From assembly GCA_910587945.1 (NCBI GenBank), contig CAJUNI010000001.1:91327-116830 (forward strand): a stretch of DNA of 25,504 bases, read 5' to 3'. This document shows positions 16,302 through 24,577 of the stretch, piece after piece (within the stretch, counting starts at the first letter, position 1; each line of letters begins with the position of its first letter). The stretch comes from an uncultured Parvibacter sp. (GTDB lineage Bacteria; Actinomycetota; Coriobacteriia; Coriobacteriales; Eggerthellaceae). The translations under genes and the position numbers were made by a program. The notes beneath the pieces are model-generated. The model was not told the origin of the DNA. It saw only the letters and a list, made by a program, of their open reading frames with translations, and searched no databases.

Positions 16302-17576
16302 ATGAACCCTGTGGTGATTATCCCAACCTATAACTGCGCTCGTCGCCACCGTGCCGGTTCTTCTGCTATTGCTACCTACGATCACGCTACGCCTCTGAAT
16401 GAGCCGGGCGAGCTTGATCGCTGTCTGACGTCCCTTGAGCGTGTGGAGGGGATCGGCCTCATTGTTATTTTGGTAGCGGCAGAAAAGTCTATTGAAAGCA
16501 AGGCGGTTGAGAAGGTTCAGGCTATTGCCGATGGTCATCCTGATTTGAGCCTTCTGGTTATTGGCGAAAAAGAGTTGGCCCTCATTCGTCAGCGGATGGA
16601 GCAGCTCAACATTGGTCGCTTGACGCGGGAAATTGGCCTGGAGGGCTATGGTGCCGTGCGCAACCTCGGTTTGGTGGTGGCCAATGTATTTGGATTCGAT
16701 TCGGTGGTATTCCTTGACGATGATGAAGTCATTGAGGCGCCGGATTTTCTCCATCGCGCCATGTACGGTCTAGGCAAGCTTACGAAAAATGGCATCCCTA
16801 TTTTGGCCAAGACGGGGTACTACTTAAATGATCGAGGCTCCTATTTATCGAAGTGGGAAGACGCCTGGTATAACCGGTTTTGGCAGCAGGGACGCGCCTT
16901 TAATCAGTGGATATCTAAGGCTATGAAAGGCCCGCGACTGTCGCGCTCGAATCATGTGTGCGGTGGCTGTTTGGCTATCCATAAAGAAGCCTTTAAGCGT
17001 TTGGCCTTCGATCCGTGGATTGCCCGCGGTGAAGACCTGGACTATATGCTGGACTTGCGCATGTATGGCTCCGATATTTGGTTTGACAACCAATGGGTGC
17101 TGCGTCATCTTCCGCCGGAATCTTCCAGCGAAGGCGATCGGTTCCGCCAGGATATTTTCCGCTGGATTTATGAGTATCGGAAATTGGAATACAGTCGCGC
17201 GCTTATTGACCTGCAGCAGGTTAAGCCGAAATCCTTGGAACCCTACCCGGGCCCCTTCTTAGAGCCGGGTTTGGTGCGCCGTATTCGCCTCACCGCGTTC
17301 TTGCGCTCCCTCGTAAGTTCGGACAAGAAAGCCTATCGTCGAGCGGCAAAAGCGGCGCGCAGTGAGGCCATGGCCTATGCTGAGCGCAACTGTGCCAAGT
17401 ATTTCCAGTTCCAGTATGCATGGCCCGAACTTATGAATCGCTTAGAGGGCGATGAAGAGTTGTCCGTTGCGTTGGTGGAATCGGCTCTTCACAGCGTGAC
17501 GCCACAGGCTCCTCAGCAAAGGCGAAGCATCGACCCGGGTGTAACGAGCGAAATTCGTCTCAACATTGGGGATTAG
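16302..17576 (+). CDS. GT-A fold glycosyltransferase (family 2-like)
   Basis: A 424-aa soluble protein. The N-terminus (VVIIPTYNCARR, residues 4-15) is the nucleotide-binding strand of family-2 glycosyltransferases. A metal-binding acidic run DDDE (139-142) fills the DxD role, and GEDLDY (243-248) is placed like the catalytic-base motif of the family. A helical C-terminal region (about 290-424) has many Arg and Lys and may contact the membrane surface. There is no transmembrane helix. The acceptor and donor sugars cannot be told from sequence. An unusual insert follows the first strand (HRAGSSAIATYDHATPLNE). GAGAGGAG sets the start. It begins a run of four closely spaced plus-strand genes. 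Confidence 0.8.
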   Translation: MNPVVIIPTYNCARRHRAGSSAIATYDHATPLNEPGELDRCLTSLERVEGIGLIVILVAAEKSIESKAVEKVQAIADGHPDLSLLVIGEKELALIRQRMEQLNIGRLTREIGLEGYGAVRNLGLVVANVFGFDSVVFLDDDEVIEAPDFLHRAMYGLGKLTKNGIPILAKTGYYLNDRGSYLSKWEDAWYNRFWQQGRAFNQWISKAMKGPRLSRSNHVCGGCLAIHKEAFKRLAFDPWIARGEDLDYMLDLRMYGSDIWFDNQWVLRHLPPESSSEGDRFRQDIFRWIYEYRKLEYSRALIDLQQVKPKSLEPYPGPFLEPGLVRRIRLTAFLRSLVSSDKKAYRRAAKAARSEAMAYAERNCAKYFQFQYAWPELMNRLEGDEELSVALVESALHSVTPQAPQQRRSIDPGVTSEIRLNIGD

Positions 17577-17612
17577 TAGGCTTGGTTAAGGCACCGCACG
17601 GGGTAGAGTGAC

Positions 17613-18542
17613 ATGGATCTTTTGCTAACGGGAATTCCCTCCATCGTGGTGGGGCTGGGGGTCGGCATCTTGGCCGGTCTCTTGGGAGTGGGTGGTGGCA
17701 CCATCCTGATTCCTCTATTCAAACTGGTCTATGGGATGCCCTCTCTTGGGAGCACAGCTACGTCGCTTTTCACCATCATTCCGACCTCTCTGTCCGGAGC
17801 CTTTAACCATTGGAGAGCGGGTACCTGTCTGCCGCTGTTAGGTCTGGCCATTGGCCTTGGGGGTGCGCTCACTTCTCCTTTGGGCGTATGGCTTGCCACG
17901 GGTTCGCCGGATTGGCTGGTTATGGTGGTAGCGGCCGCCTGCATTGCCTATTCGGCGGTCAAAATGGTACGCAAGGCGATCAAAAAGCCTGTGGCCCCGT
18001 TGGCAGAGAAGCCGGCAGCGGAGGGCGACTCAACCGCGGCTCCCACCTCGGGTGCTCAGGCAACGGCCGTCAACTCAGCTGTCACCTCGGAGGGGCACGC
18101 AATCCCCAGCGATACTGCCGAACAGAACTCTGCCGCAATCTCTGTCGCTTCCGCTTCCTCTGCGCTTCCGCGATCCACCTATGGCAAAGGAGTGGCCGGA
18201 GGCTTGGTGGCCGGGGTGTTCTCAGGCTATATCGGTCTTGGCGGCGGCTTTCTTATCATGCCGCTGTTGACAGAAATGCTGGGAGTCCCGCTCAAAAAGG
18301 CGTCAGGCACCTCTTTGATTGCTGTCATGGTGCTGGCTATTCCCGGCGTTATCACTCAGGCAATGCTTGGCAACATCCAGTGGGTGGCTGGCATTGCGGT
18401 AGCGCTCGGTTCTATTCCCGGTACCTTTATTGGTGTGCGCTTGCTGCCGAAGGTAAATGAGCGGGCTTTGCGTCTGCTTTTTGGGGGACTACTTTTATTT
18501 GCGGCCCTCATGCTAGTCATCGACCAGCTAGGCGTGTTATAA
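17613..18542 (+). CDS. TauE/SafE family membrane exporter
   Basis: A 309-aa polytopic membrane protein of the sulfite/organosulfonate exporter superfamily. It is built from two homologous halves carrying the repeated signature GVGGGTILIPL (25-35) and GLGGGFLIMPL (208-218). About four helices lie in residues 8-118 and four in 192-306. Between the halves is an extended Ala/Ser/Thr/Pro-rich cytoplasmic linker (about 122-188), much longer than usual. The transported anion is not predictable; sulfite, sulfoacetate and other small anions are known for relatives. It starts 36 nt after the glycosyltransferase with only a weak GGGGTAGAG ribosome binding site, and ends 37 nt before the kinase gene. Confidence 0.88.
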   Translation: MDLLLTGIPSIVVGLGVGILAGLLGVGGGTILIPLFKLVYGMPSLGSTATSLFTIIPTSLSGAFNHWRAGTCLPLLGLAIGLGGALTSPLGVWLATGSPDWLVMVVAAACIAYSAVKMVRKAIKKPVAPLAEKPAAEGDSTAAPTSGAQATAVNSAVTSEGHAIPSDTAEQNSAAISVASASSALPRSTYGKGVAGGLVAGVFSGYIGLGGGFLIMPLLTEMLGVPLKKASGTSLIAVMVLAIPGVITQAMLGNIQWVAGIAVALGSIPGTFIGVRLLPKVNERALRLLFGGLLLFAALMLVIDQLGVL

Positions 18543-18579
18543 GGGGAATAGTCACCCCTGAGTTTTTGAGGAGAGAGTT

Positions 18580-20265
18580 ATGAGCAGCTCGGAAACTGCC
18601 CCCACCGACACCCTAGCCGCAGCTGAATCTCTGCCAAACGGGTCCTATCAAAGTTGGTTTACGGGTACCGCATCCCGTCGCCGCGTGGGACCCTATCATT
18701 CCACGCGTTACGTCAATCTGCGCGCCTTTACCCTGGCCCTTACGACCATCGCGGGCATTGGTTTGGTGTGGTCGCTCGCCACGCCAGGGATCGATGTGAT
18801 TGCGATCGTACTCATTGGCATCGTGTTTACTATTTCCTTTGTGGCGGCTATTCGCCTGTTCACGGACCCGGATTCCGTGCGAGCTCACCAGGCCGATGAT
18901 GTGCTTCGTCTTTCTCGTCAAGCTCTTGATGTGATGAAAAACGGCATGACGCCCGAGGCGGCCCAAGAAGTGTGCTCGCTGCTTTTGCCAAGTACCTCGG
19001 CGGTGGCGGTAGCTATTACCGATACGGAACAGATCCTCGGCTACGCGGGCTATCGCGAGCACGCCTATCAGCCTGGGCAGCCTATCCATACCAAGGCCAC
19101 ACTCAATACCGTCAACGATGGCGAGATGCGGGTGCTCGTGAATCGCAAAGACATCGGGGTGGACGAAACTGATGCCGATGTGGGAGCGGCCATTGTGGTG
19201 CCGCTTATGCTGGGACGAAGCATTTTTGGCGCCCTCAAGTTCTACTATCGAAAGCCCCGCAAGATCACCGAAACCCAGTGCTCGCTGGCTCAAGGTTTTG
19301 CTCGGTTGCTGTCTACCCAAATGACCGCTGCCGAAATGGAAACCCAGCGCAAGTTGGCCACTTCCATGGAATTGAAGATGCTCCAAAGCCAGATCAATCC
19401 GCACTTTCTGTTTAACACTATCAATACCATCGCCTCTCTGGTGCGAACAGACCCGATGAAAGCGCGCACGTTGTTGCGCGAGTTCGCCGTCTTTTATCGT
19501 CGCACCTTGGAGGACTCGGCCGACCGCATTATGCTTTCCCGCGAAATTGAGCAAACCATGCGCTACTTCTCGTTTGAGGTGGCCCGGTTTGGGGAAGAGC
19601 GGCTGGCCTTGTATGTGGGCGTGGGGCCTGAGATGGAAGACATGTTGGTACCTCCGTTCTTGATTCAACCCATTGTGGAAAATGCGGTCAAACACGCGAT
19701 GCCCTCAGAAGGGAAGCTTACGGTAACGGTAAGTGCTGAGATTGATGGCGACGACGTGGTGGTTGTGGTCCATGATGACGGCGTGGGTATGTCTCAAGAG
19801 GATTGCGACAGCATCATGAATCCGCACAAATCTACGGGCTTGGGCATTGCAGTGAAGAACGTTCATGATCGTATGAAGGGTTTCTTTGGGCCTGATGCAT
19901 GCATGGAAGTAGAAAGCGAACTGGGCGTTGGTACGTCGGTGCTGTTGCGATTCCCCGATTGCGCCAAGGAAACCGCAGCCCAGCGAGCTGCTCAGGAGGT
20001 CGAGCGCGGGGATGCACTGGTAACATCGGCTCTTCCGGAAGAGACGGTGGAAGCAGCGCGTCCTATTCCAGTGGAAATGCTGGATGGTATTGAAAATGCC
20101 GCCGCCCGAAGCGAGCGCGAAGAGGAAGCGCGCGAGGAGGAAGAACGCGAAGAACAGCGTGATCACCTGCGCGCTCACTTTGAGACCATTTTGCAGGACG
20201 TGGAGGCGTTGGAGGGCGAAGAAGACGATGAGTCCTTTGACGAACTGGACTCTGCCCGCGCCTAA
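18580..20265 (+). CDS. LytS-type sensor histidine kinase, GAF domain
   Basis: A 561-aa membrane kinase. Two transmembrane helices (about 47-67 and 72-95) are followed by a GAF-like domain (about 110-250), then the His_kinase (LytS) domain with QINPHFLFNTINT and phospho-acceptor H275. The HATPase domain follows with N-box QPIVENAVKHA (363-373), DDGVGM (399-404) and GLGI (420-423). A C-terminal tail of about 100 residues (461-561) is extremely acidic (runs of Glu, and EGEEDDESFDELD) and is not part of the usual kinase. LytS-type kinases normally pair with a LytTR response regulator next door; none is present here, so it is an orphan in this window. GAGGAGAG sets the start. The input signal is unknown. 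Confidence 0.92.
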   Translation: MSSSETAPTDTLAAAESLPNGSYQSWFTGTASRRRVGPYHSTRYVNLRAFTLALTTIAGIGLVWSLATPGIDVIAIVLIGIVFTISFVAAIRLFTDPDSVRAHQADDVLRLSRQALDVMKNGMTPEAAQEVCSLLLPSTSAVAVAITDTEQILGYAGYREHAYQPGQPIHTKATLNTVNDGEMRVLVNRKDIGVDETDADVGAAIVVPLMLGRSIFGALKFYYRKPRKITETQCSLAQGFARLLSTQMTAAEMETQRKLATSMELKMLQSQINPHFLFNTINTIASLVRTDPMKARTLLREFAVFYRRTLEDSADRIMLSREIEQTMRYFSFEVARFGEERLALYVGVGPEMEDMLVPPFLIQPIVENAVKHAMPSEGKLTVTVSAEIDGDDVVVVVHDDGVGMSQEDCDSIMNPHKSTGLGIAVKNVHDRMKGFFGPDACMEVESELGVGTSVLLRFPDCAKETAAQRAAQEVERGDALVTSALPEETVEAARPIPVEMLDGIENAAARSEREEEAREEEEREEQRDHLRAHFETILQDVEALEGEEDDESFDELDSARA

Positions 20266-20325
20266 GACTCAGGTGAAGTGGGATAATAGCAAGCAACTAA
20301 GAGTAATCGTAAGAGCGGAGCGCTC

Positions 20326-21663
20326 ATGGCGGAATTCCTTCAATCTCCTTTTGCAATCGTGGCCTTGGTGCTGCTGATTTTTGCGGTGGCTATTCTGGGG
20401 CTTGTCGGCTCGCTTGTGGGTACCAACCGACAGCTGCGGGGCTTGGTGGATGGTCTGGAAGCGGAGCGCCGGAAAATCGCTCAGATCCAAATGTATTTAA
20501 GCCAGCGGTCTCGCCAAGGAGCTCAAACCCGTCGCCCGCGTCCCCAAGAGCCTCGTGGAGCTGCGGCTCCTCAGGCTGGGGTGGTGACCGAGACCTCTCA
20601 GACCGGACGGTCCGCCGTGGTGGATCCTCAGCGAGGGCAAGCCTATGGGGCACCAGCCTATGAGGAGCAAGCCTACCAGGGGAGTGTTGCTGCGCGTACG
20701 GGGGCTGGGGCTCGAACCCAGGGCGCCTATGGTGCAGAACAGGTTTCGCCGGCACGCGAGGCCTATCGCCCGGAGGCCGCCTCTACCTTTGATTCCCAAC
20801 CGGCGGAGCAACCCAGGACGCGCAGAGAACCCGCCTATCGTTCTCCGGCCTATCAAGCCGCCCAAGCCGAAGCTGAGCGTCGACGTCAAACCTCCCAAGC
20901 GGCCCGAGCCTCCATCGAGGCAGATCGCGCCGATGCAGCAACCCGAGAGCGGATGCGCCAACAAGCAGCGCAAGCGCGAGCAGCCCGAGCAGAAGATGCC
21001 CAAGCGGCAAGCATGGCTCAGGATCAGCTTTACGGGGGCGCGGCTCAGCCGGCTCGAGGCGTTACGCAATCAGCTCAGAATGTGGCGCAACCAGCCAGGA
21101 GTGTAGCGCAGTCGGTTCAGGGAGTGGCACAACCAGCTGCATCGGGCTTTATTCCCGCTACAGCCCGGACTGCACAGCGTAGTCCGCGAACAGCGGGGGC
21201 CTACCAATCGGCGGTGGCCCAGGCGGGCAGTCCCGGTCGGGCCGAGGCTGCCGAGAAGCCAGCAAAAAGTCGACGAGCGCGCAGCAAGGAAATGGAAATC
21301 CCTCGGGCTCCTGATCAAACCCATGGGGTGCCCTTAAGCGAGTGGCCCACCGATGATGCGGTCTTGGGCCAAGGAGGATCCACGGCTGCTCAACGGGCCC
21401 GGCAGCAGGCGGCAGCTCGCCAGGCGGCCCAGGTACGCCAAGCGGCTCAAGCCCGCCGTCAAGGCGCAACGGGTGAGGCGCCGGTCGTGCAATCACCGAG
21501 TCAGTCGGGGCGGTTGACCCCTCGTGCGGGTCGTCAGCCCATGACGCGGCAACGGGCTCAGACGTCGGTGCCTCAAGGGGATCCTATTCCCGTGCAGGTA
21601 GAGGCCGCATCTTCCGTGGGACTGTTGCGCCGCAAGCGGGGCACCTCCGGCCATCGCGGCTAA
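20326..21663 (+). CDS. Membrane-anchored Ala/Gln/Arg-rich low-complexity protein
   Basis: A 445-aa protein with no recognised domain. An N-terminal membrane helix (about 8-31) is followed by a short amphipathic coil (34-60, RQLRGLVDGLEAERRKIAQI). The remaining 380 residues are disordered and dominated by Ala, Gln, Arg, Ser and Pro. It contains Tyr-centred repeats (AYGAPAYEEQAYQG and similar) and a 14-residue tandem repeat QPARGVTQSAQNVA / QPARSVAQSVQGVA near 241-268. The tail ends RRKRGTSGHRG. Basic residues after the helix predict a cytoplasmic C-terminus. The consistent reading frame and codon use with neighbours support it as real. It follows the kinase by 60 nt. A scaffold or cell-envelope role is possible but unproven. 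Confidence 0.75.
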   Translation: MAEFLQSPFAIVALVLLIFAVAILGLVGSLVGTNRQLRGLVDGLEAERRKIAQIQMYLSQRSRQGAQTRRPRPQEPRGAAAPQAGVVTETSQTGRSAVVDPQRGQAYGAPAYEEQAYQGSVAARTGAGARTQGAYGAEQVSPAREAYRPEAASTFDSQPAEQPRTRREPAYRSPAYQAAQAEAERRRQTSQAARASIEADRADAATRERMRQQAAQARAARAEDAQAASMAQDQLYGGAAQPARGVTQSAQNVAQPARSVAQSVQGVAQPAASGFIPATARTAQRSPRTAGAYQSAVAQAGSPGRAEAAEKPAKSRRARSKEMEIPRAPDQTHGVPLSEWPTDDAVLGQGGSTAAQRARQQAAARQAAQVRQAAQARRQGATGEAPVVQSPSQSGRLTPRAGRQPMTRQRAQTSVPQGDPIPVQVEAASSVGLLRRKRGTSGHRG

Positions 21664-21809
21664 GGGGCAGGGAAGCACTACCTTTCAAAGACGATTGCGG
21701 TTCAAAGGCTGCCGCGCGGGTCGCTGGCACGGCAGGCGTCAGCGGAATTCGTCACTGGCAAGGGTCAGAGCTGTACCTATACCTTCGCCTCAAAGACAAA
21801 GGCACAACT

Positions 21810-21993
21810 CTGCCACGATCCTCCACTTTGGTACGCGCTTTAGGGAGATTCCGAGCGATTTTCGCGTGCTGAGCTCGGCCGCCTTCTAGCCTGTATCTGA
21901 GGGACAGGAGTTTCCGCAGATGAAAGCTATGCTCGAAAGAGATAGCAACTCGGAAAATACGCGACCGTGTACCAAAGTGGAAGATCGTGGCAG
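21810..21993. repeat. Nested palindromic element, copy 2, related to the one at 4923-5139
   Basis: Arms 21810-21837 and 21966-21993 are inverted repeats of 28 nt with 26 matches, separated by 128 nt. Looser symmetry continues inward (TTCCGAG on both sides). At the centre, CCTGT (21890-21894) and ACAGG (21904-21908) form a small palindrome whose midpoint (21899) falls on that of the outer arms (about 21901). The core CGATTTTCGCGTGC at 21856-21869 matches CGATTTTAGCGTGC at 4954-4967 in 13 of 14 positions, at a similar distance inside the left arm. This suggests a dispersed family of non-coding palindromic elements. Confidence 0.65.
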
Positions 21994-22098
21994 TCCTCAC
22001 CCAAATGAACGTCGAGATCCCGATGCTGTGGTAGCCTCACACGCCAGATCCTGGCGCTGGGGTGTAATTTGCATTCAACTTGCGAGAGTCTGGGATCA

Positions 22099-22133
22099 AC
22101 CGGGACTTACGCACATTTGCGTCGTAATCCGGT
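22099..22133 (+). other. Two-tier hairpin upstream of the terminator
   Basis: ACCGG (22099-22103) pairs with CCGGT (22129-22133), and concentric ACGCA (22109-22113) pairs with TGCGT (22118-22122) around CATT. The symmetrical design with an internal loop suggests a folded RNA. It is 16 nt from the terminator stem at 22149, so the two may form one 3' end or leader structure. Confidence 0.35.
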
Positions 22134-22148
22134 AAGCGCGTCGAAACG

Positions 22149-22183
22149 TGAAACAGCCGCCTAGCGAGTAGGCGGCCGTTTCA
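22149..22183 (+). terminator. Terminator-like long stem
   Basis: TGAAAC (22149-22154) and GCCGCCTA (22156-22163) pair with TAGGCGGC (22169-22176) and GTTTCA (22178-22183), giving 14 bp with a single A-C mismatch around a GCGAG loop. A-rich and T-rich outer ends allow termination in both directions. It would stop transcripts entering from the 20326-21663 gene or from the palindromic region. Confidence 0.65.
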
Positions 22184-22375
22184 TGTAAGGAGATGACGCT
22201 AGCGGCCGACCTCTCCAACAGGTAAACCGCCTCTACCTATTCTACCCTACGCTCCGCCGCAGCAACGCGCAGCTCAATGTTTCTTGGACTCGCCAGAAGG
22301 CTTTGCGGGATGGAAAACAATCGGAAACATACAACGCTTAGCTTGAATAGCGTCCGTTAGGGAAGGCAAAAGCCG

Positions 22376-22405
22376 TTCTCCGTGGTATTGTTGCGACACC
22401 ATAAT
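22376..22405 (+). promoter_or_regulatory. Possible promoter of the glutamine synthetase gene
   Basis: TTCTCC (22376-22381) and CATAAT (22400-22405) are 18 nt apart, 68 nt before the chosen start. The -10 is good and the -35 is poor, as is common for activated promoters. No nitrogen-regulator site was recognised. Confidence 0.3.
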
Positions 22406-22472
22406 TTGAGAGTGTGGGGCCGTGGCAAACTCAAGAAGAGCAGCCAAGGGGTTAGTGAGGAGTGTGTGGTTC

Positions 22473-24566
22473 ATGTCTAATGTTACGGAGATCTATGGCT
22501 CCATGGTGTTTAACGAACACACCATGAGAGAGCGTCTACCAAAGGCCACTTACAAGCAGCTCATGAAAACCATCAAAGAAGGCGAGCCTCTTGATGAGGA
22601 AGTAGCCAATGTTGTGGCTCATGCCATGAAGGAATGGGCCATCGAAAAAGGCGCCACCCACTACACTCACTGGTTCCAGCCCCTCTCAGGTATCACGTCA
22701 GAAAAGCATGACAGCTTTATTGACCCCACCGATGACGGCCGCACGATCATGACGTTCTCCGGCAAGGAGCTCATTCAAGGAGAGCCGGATGCTTCCAGCT
22801 TCCCCTCTGGTGGCTTGCGTGCCACTTTCGAGGCTCGTGGCTATACGGCTTGGGATCCCACCAGCTATGCCTTTATCAAAGATGAAGTGCTCTGTATTCC
22901 TACGGCATTTTGTTCCTATACCGGAGAAGCCCTGGACAAGAAAACTCCGTTGCTTCGCTCTATGAAAGCTATTGAGCGCCAAGCCCGTCGCGTTCTTGAG
23001 CACTTTGGCGACGACGAGGGTGAGCGCGTAAAGACCACGCTGGGAGCCGAGCAAGAATACTTCCTCATTTCTGAGAAAGATTATGAGAAGCGCCTGGATC
23101 TGATTCTGACGGGACGCACGCTGTTTGGTTATCCTCCCTGCAAAGGTCAGGAGTTGGAAGAGCACTACTTTGGCGCTATTCGTCCGACCGTCAATAACTT
23201 CATGAAAGAGCTGGATGACGAGCTCTGGAAGTTGGGCGTGTCGGCAAAAACAAAGCACAATGAAGTGGCGCCCGCTCAGCACGAGTTGGCTCCTATCTTT
23301 GCCGAGTCCAATCGTGCCGTGGACGAAAACCTACTGACCATGGAAGAGATGCGGCTTCTGGCCAGCCACTATGGATTGGTATGCCTGCAGCACGAGAAGC
23401 CCTTCGAGTCTATCAATGGCTCCGGCAAGCACAATAATTGGTCTATTTCTGCCGGAAGCAAAAACCTGTTAGATCCCGGCGAGAATCCCATGGAGAACCT
23501 GCGCTTCCTGGTCTTTTTGACGGGAGTCATCGAAGCCGTGGATGAATACCAGGAGCTCCTGCGTATGACCGCCGCTTCTGCGGGCAATGATCACCGTTTG
23601 GGCGCCAATGAGGCTCCGCCGGCTATCGTGTCCATCTTCCTAGGAGAAGAGTTGAGCCGCGTGGTGGATGCCCTCATTAGCGATGGCGAATATTCCTCGG
23701 CTGAGCGCGTGGCTATGGATCTGGGTGTTGATGTCCTGCCGAACTTCTTGAAGGACAACACCGACCGCAATCGTACGAGCCCCTTCGCCTTTACGGGCAA
23801 TAAGTTTGAGTTCCGTATGCCCGGTTCTGCGCAGAATCTTTCGGACTGCAACATGGTGCTCAATACGGCCATGGCGAAGTCGCTGAAGGAATTCGCCGAT
23901 GCCATGGAAGGCAAGCAAGGCGAAGAGTTTGAAGCGGCTGCTATCGATTGCATCAAGAAGACGCTCCGCGATCACGAGCGCATCATCTTTAATGGCGATG
24001 GCTATTCTGAAGAATGGCCTCTGGAGGCCAAGCGTCGCGGTCTGGCAAATCACCGCACCACAGCTGATGCCCTACCTTGCATGATTGACCCGAAGAGCGT
24101 TGAGCTCTTTGACGAGTTTGGGGTGCTTTCTGAAACTGAGCTTAAGAGCCGCTATGAGGTTAAGCTTGAGAAGTACAACAAGATCATGAACATCGAAATT
24201 CGCACGATGAAGCGGTTGGTGCGTCGTGACTATCTGCCCGCTATCAATAACTATGCGGCTGAAGTGGCGCGAGACATTGCCCAAATTCGTGCTGCCATGG
24301 GGGATGCGAACACCCTTCCCATGGAAGAGCGCCTGCGCGAACTGACCGACGGTGCGGCAGAGATTAATCGCCTCTTAGAAGAGCTTCATCGCCTTCACTA
24401 CGTCTCTTTGGATCTTGAAGATCAGCAGGAGCGGGCAAACATGAACGCGCATGAAATCATTCCAGTAATGGATGATTTGCGCGCCGCCGTGGACGCGATG
24501 GAAATTATCGTGGCGCGAGAAGCGTGGCCGGTGCCAACCTATAACGAGATTTTGTTCTACGCTTAA
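22473..24566 (+). CDS. glnN: Glutamine synthetase type III
   Basis: A 697-aa ammonia-assimilating enzyme that makes glutamine from glutamate, ammonia and ATP. The length and sequence fit the GSIII class (about 700-730 aa), well above the roughly 450-470 aa of type I. Signature segments: HYTHWFQPLSG (about 63-73), GAEQEYFLI (about 191-199, metal ligands), KHNEVAPAQHELAP, NGSGKHNNWS (ATP/metal site), GNDHRLGANEAPPAI and EFRMPGS. A helical C-terminal domain follows. The start at 22473 (MSNVTEIYGSMVFNE) is preferred because GAGGAG lies 10 nt upstream; a GTG at 22422 would add 17 unconserved-looking residues. It is monocistronic and convergent with the LuxR gene only 11 nt away, with no terminator between. 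Confidence 0.96.
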   Translation: MSNVTEIYGSMVFNEHTMRERLPKATYKQLMKTIKEGEPLDEEVANVVAHAMKEWAIEKGATHYTHWFQPLSGITSEKHDSFIDPTDDGRTIMTFSGKELIQGEPDASSFPSGGLRATFEARGYTAWDPTSYAFIKDEVLCIPTAFCSYTGEALDKKTPLLRSMKAIERQARRVLEHFGDDEGERVKTTLGAEQEYFLISEKDYEKRLDLILTGRTLFGYPPCKGQELEEHYFGAIRPTVNNFMKELDDELWKLGVSAKTKHNEVAPAQHELAPIFAESNRAVDENLLTMEEMRLLASHYGLVCLQHEKPFESINGSGKHNNWSISAGSKNLLDPGENPMENLRFLVFLTGVIEAVDEYQELLRMTAASAGNDHRLGANEAPPAIVSIFLGEELSRVVDALISDGEYSSAERVAMDLGVDVLPNFLKDNTDRNRTSPFAFTGNKFEFRMPGSAQNLSDCNMVLNTAMAKSLKEFADAMEGKQGEEFEAAAIDCIKKTLRDHERIIFNGDGYSEEWPLEAKRRGLANHRTTADALPCMIDPKSVELFDEFGVLSETELKSRYEVKLEKYNKIMNIEIRTMKRLVRRDYLPAINNYAAEVARDIAQIRAAMGDANTLPMEERLRELTDGAAEINRLLEELHRLHYVSLDLEDQQERANMNAHEIIPVMDDLRAAVDAMEIIVAREAWPVPTYNEILFYA

Positions 24567-24577
24567 GACACTACTGC

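Larger units (their letters stand above)
21664..22472. other. 809-nt gene-free stretch before glutamine synthetase
   Basis: No credible coding frame was found. The stretch holds a nested palindromic element (21810-21993), a short hairpin CGCCAG-ATC-CTGGCG (22042-22056), a two-tier hairpin (22099-22133), a terminator-like stem (22149-22183) and a possible promoter (22376-22405). The density of inverted repeats between 21800 and 22185 is far above that of the other intergenic regions here. Confidence 0.65.

Noticed and set aside
18613..19695. 360-aa minus-strand frame opposite the LytS kinase
   Set aside because: The long frame results from biased third codon positions; it is rich in His and Arg with no domain, while the plus strand encodes a clear kinase.
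21920..22135. 71-aa frame across the second palindromic element
   Set aside because: It covers inverted-repeat arms and hairpins, has no good ribosome binding site and no domain.
22193..22225. 10-codon frame after AAGGAG downstream of the terminator
   Set aside because: The ribosome binding site touches the ATG with no spacing, so initiation is unlikely; it was considered as a leader peptide but there is no nearby attenuator.
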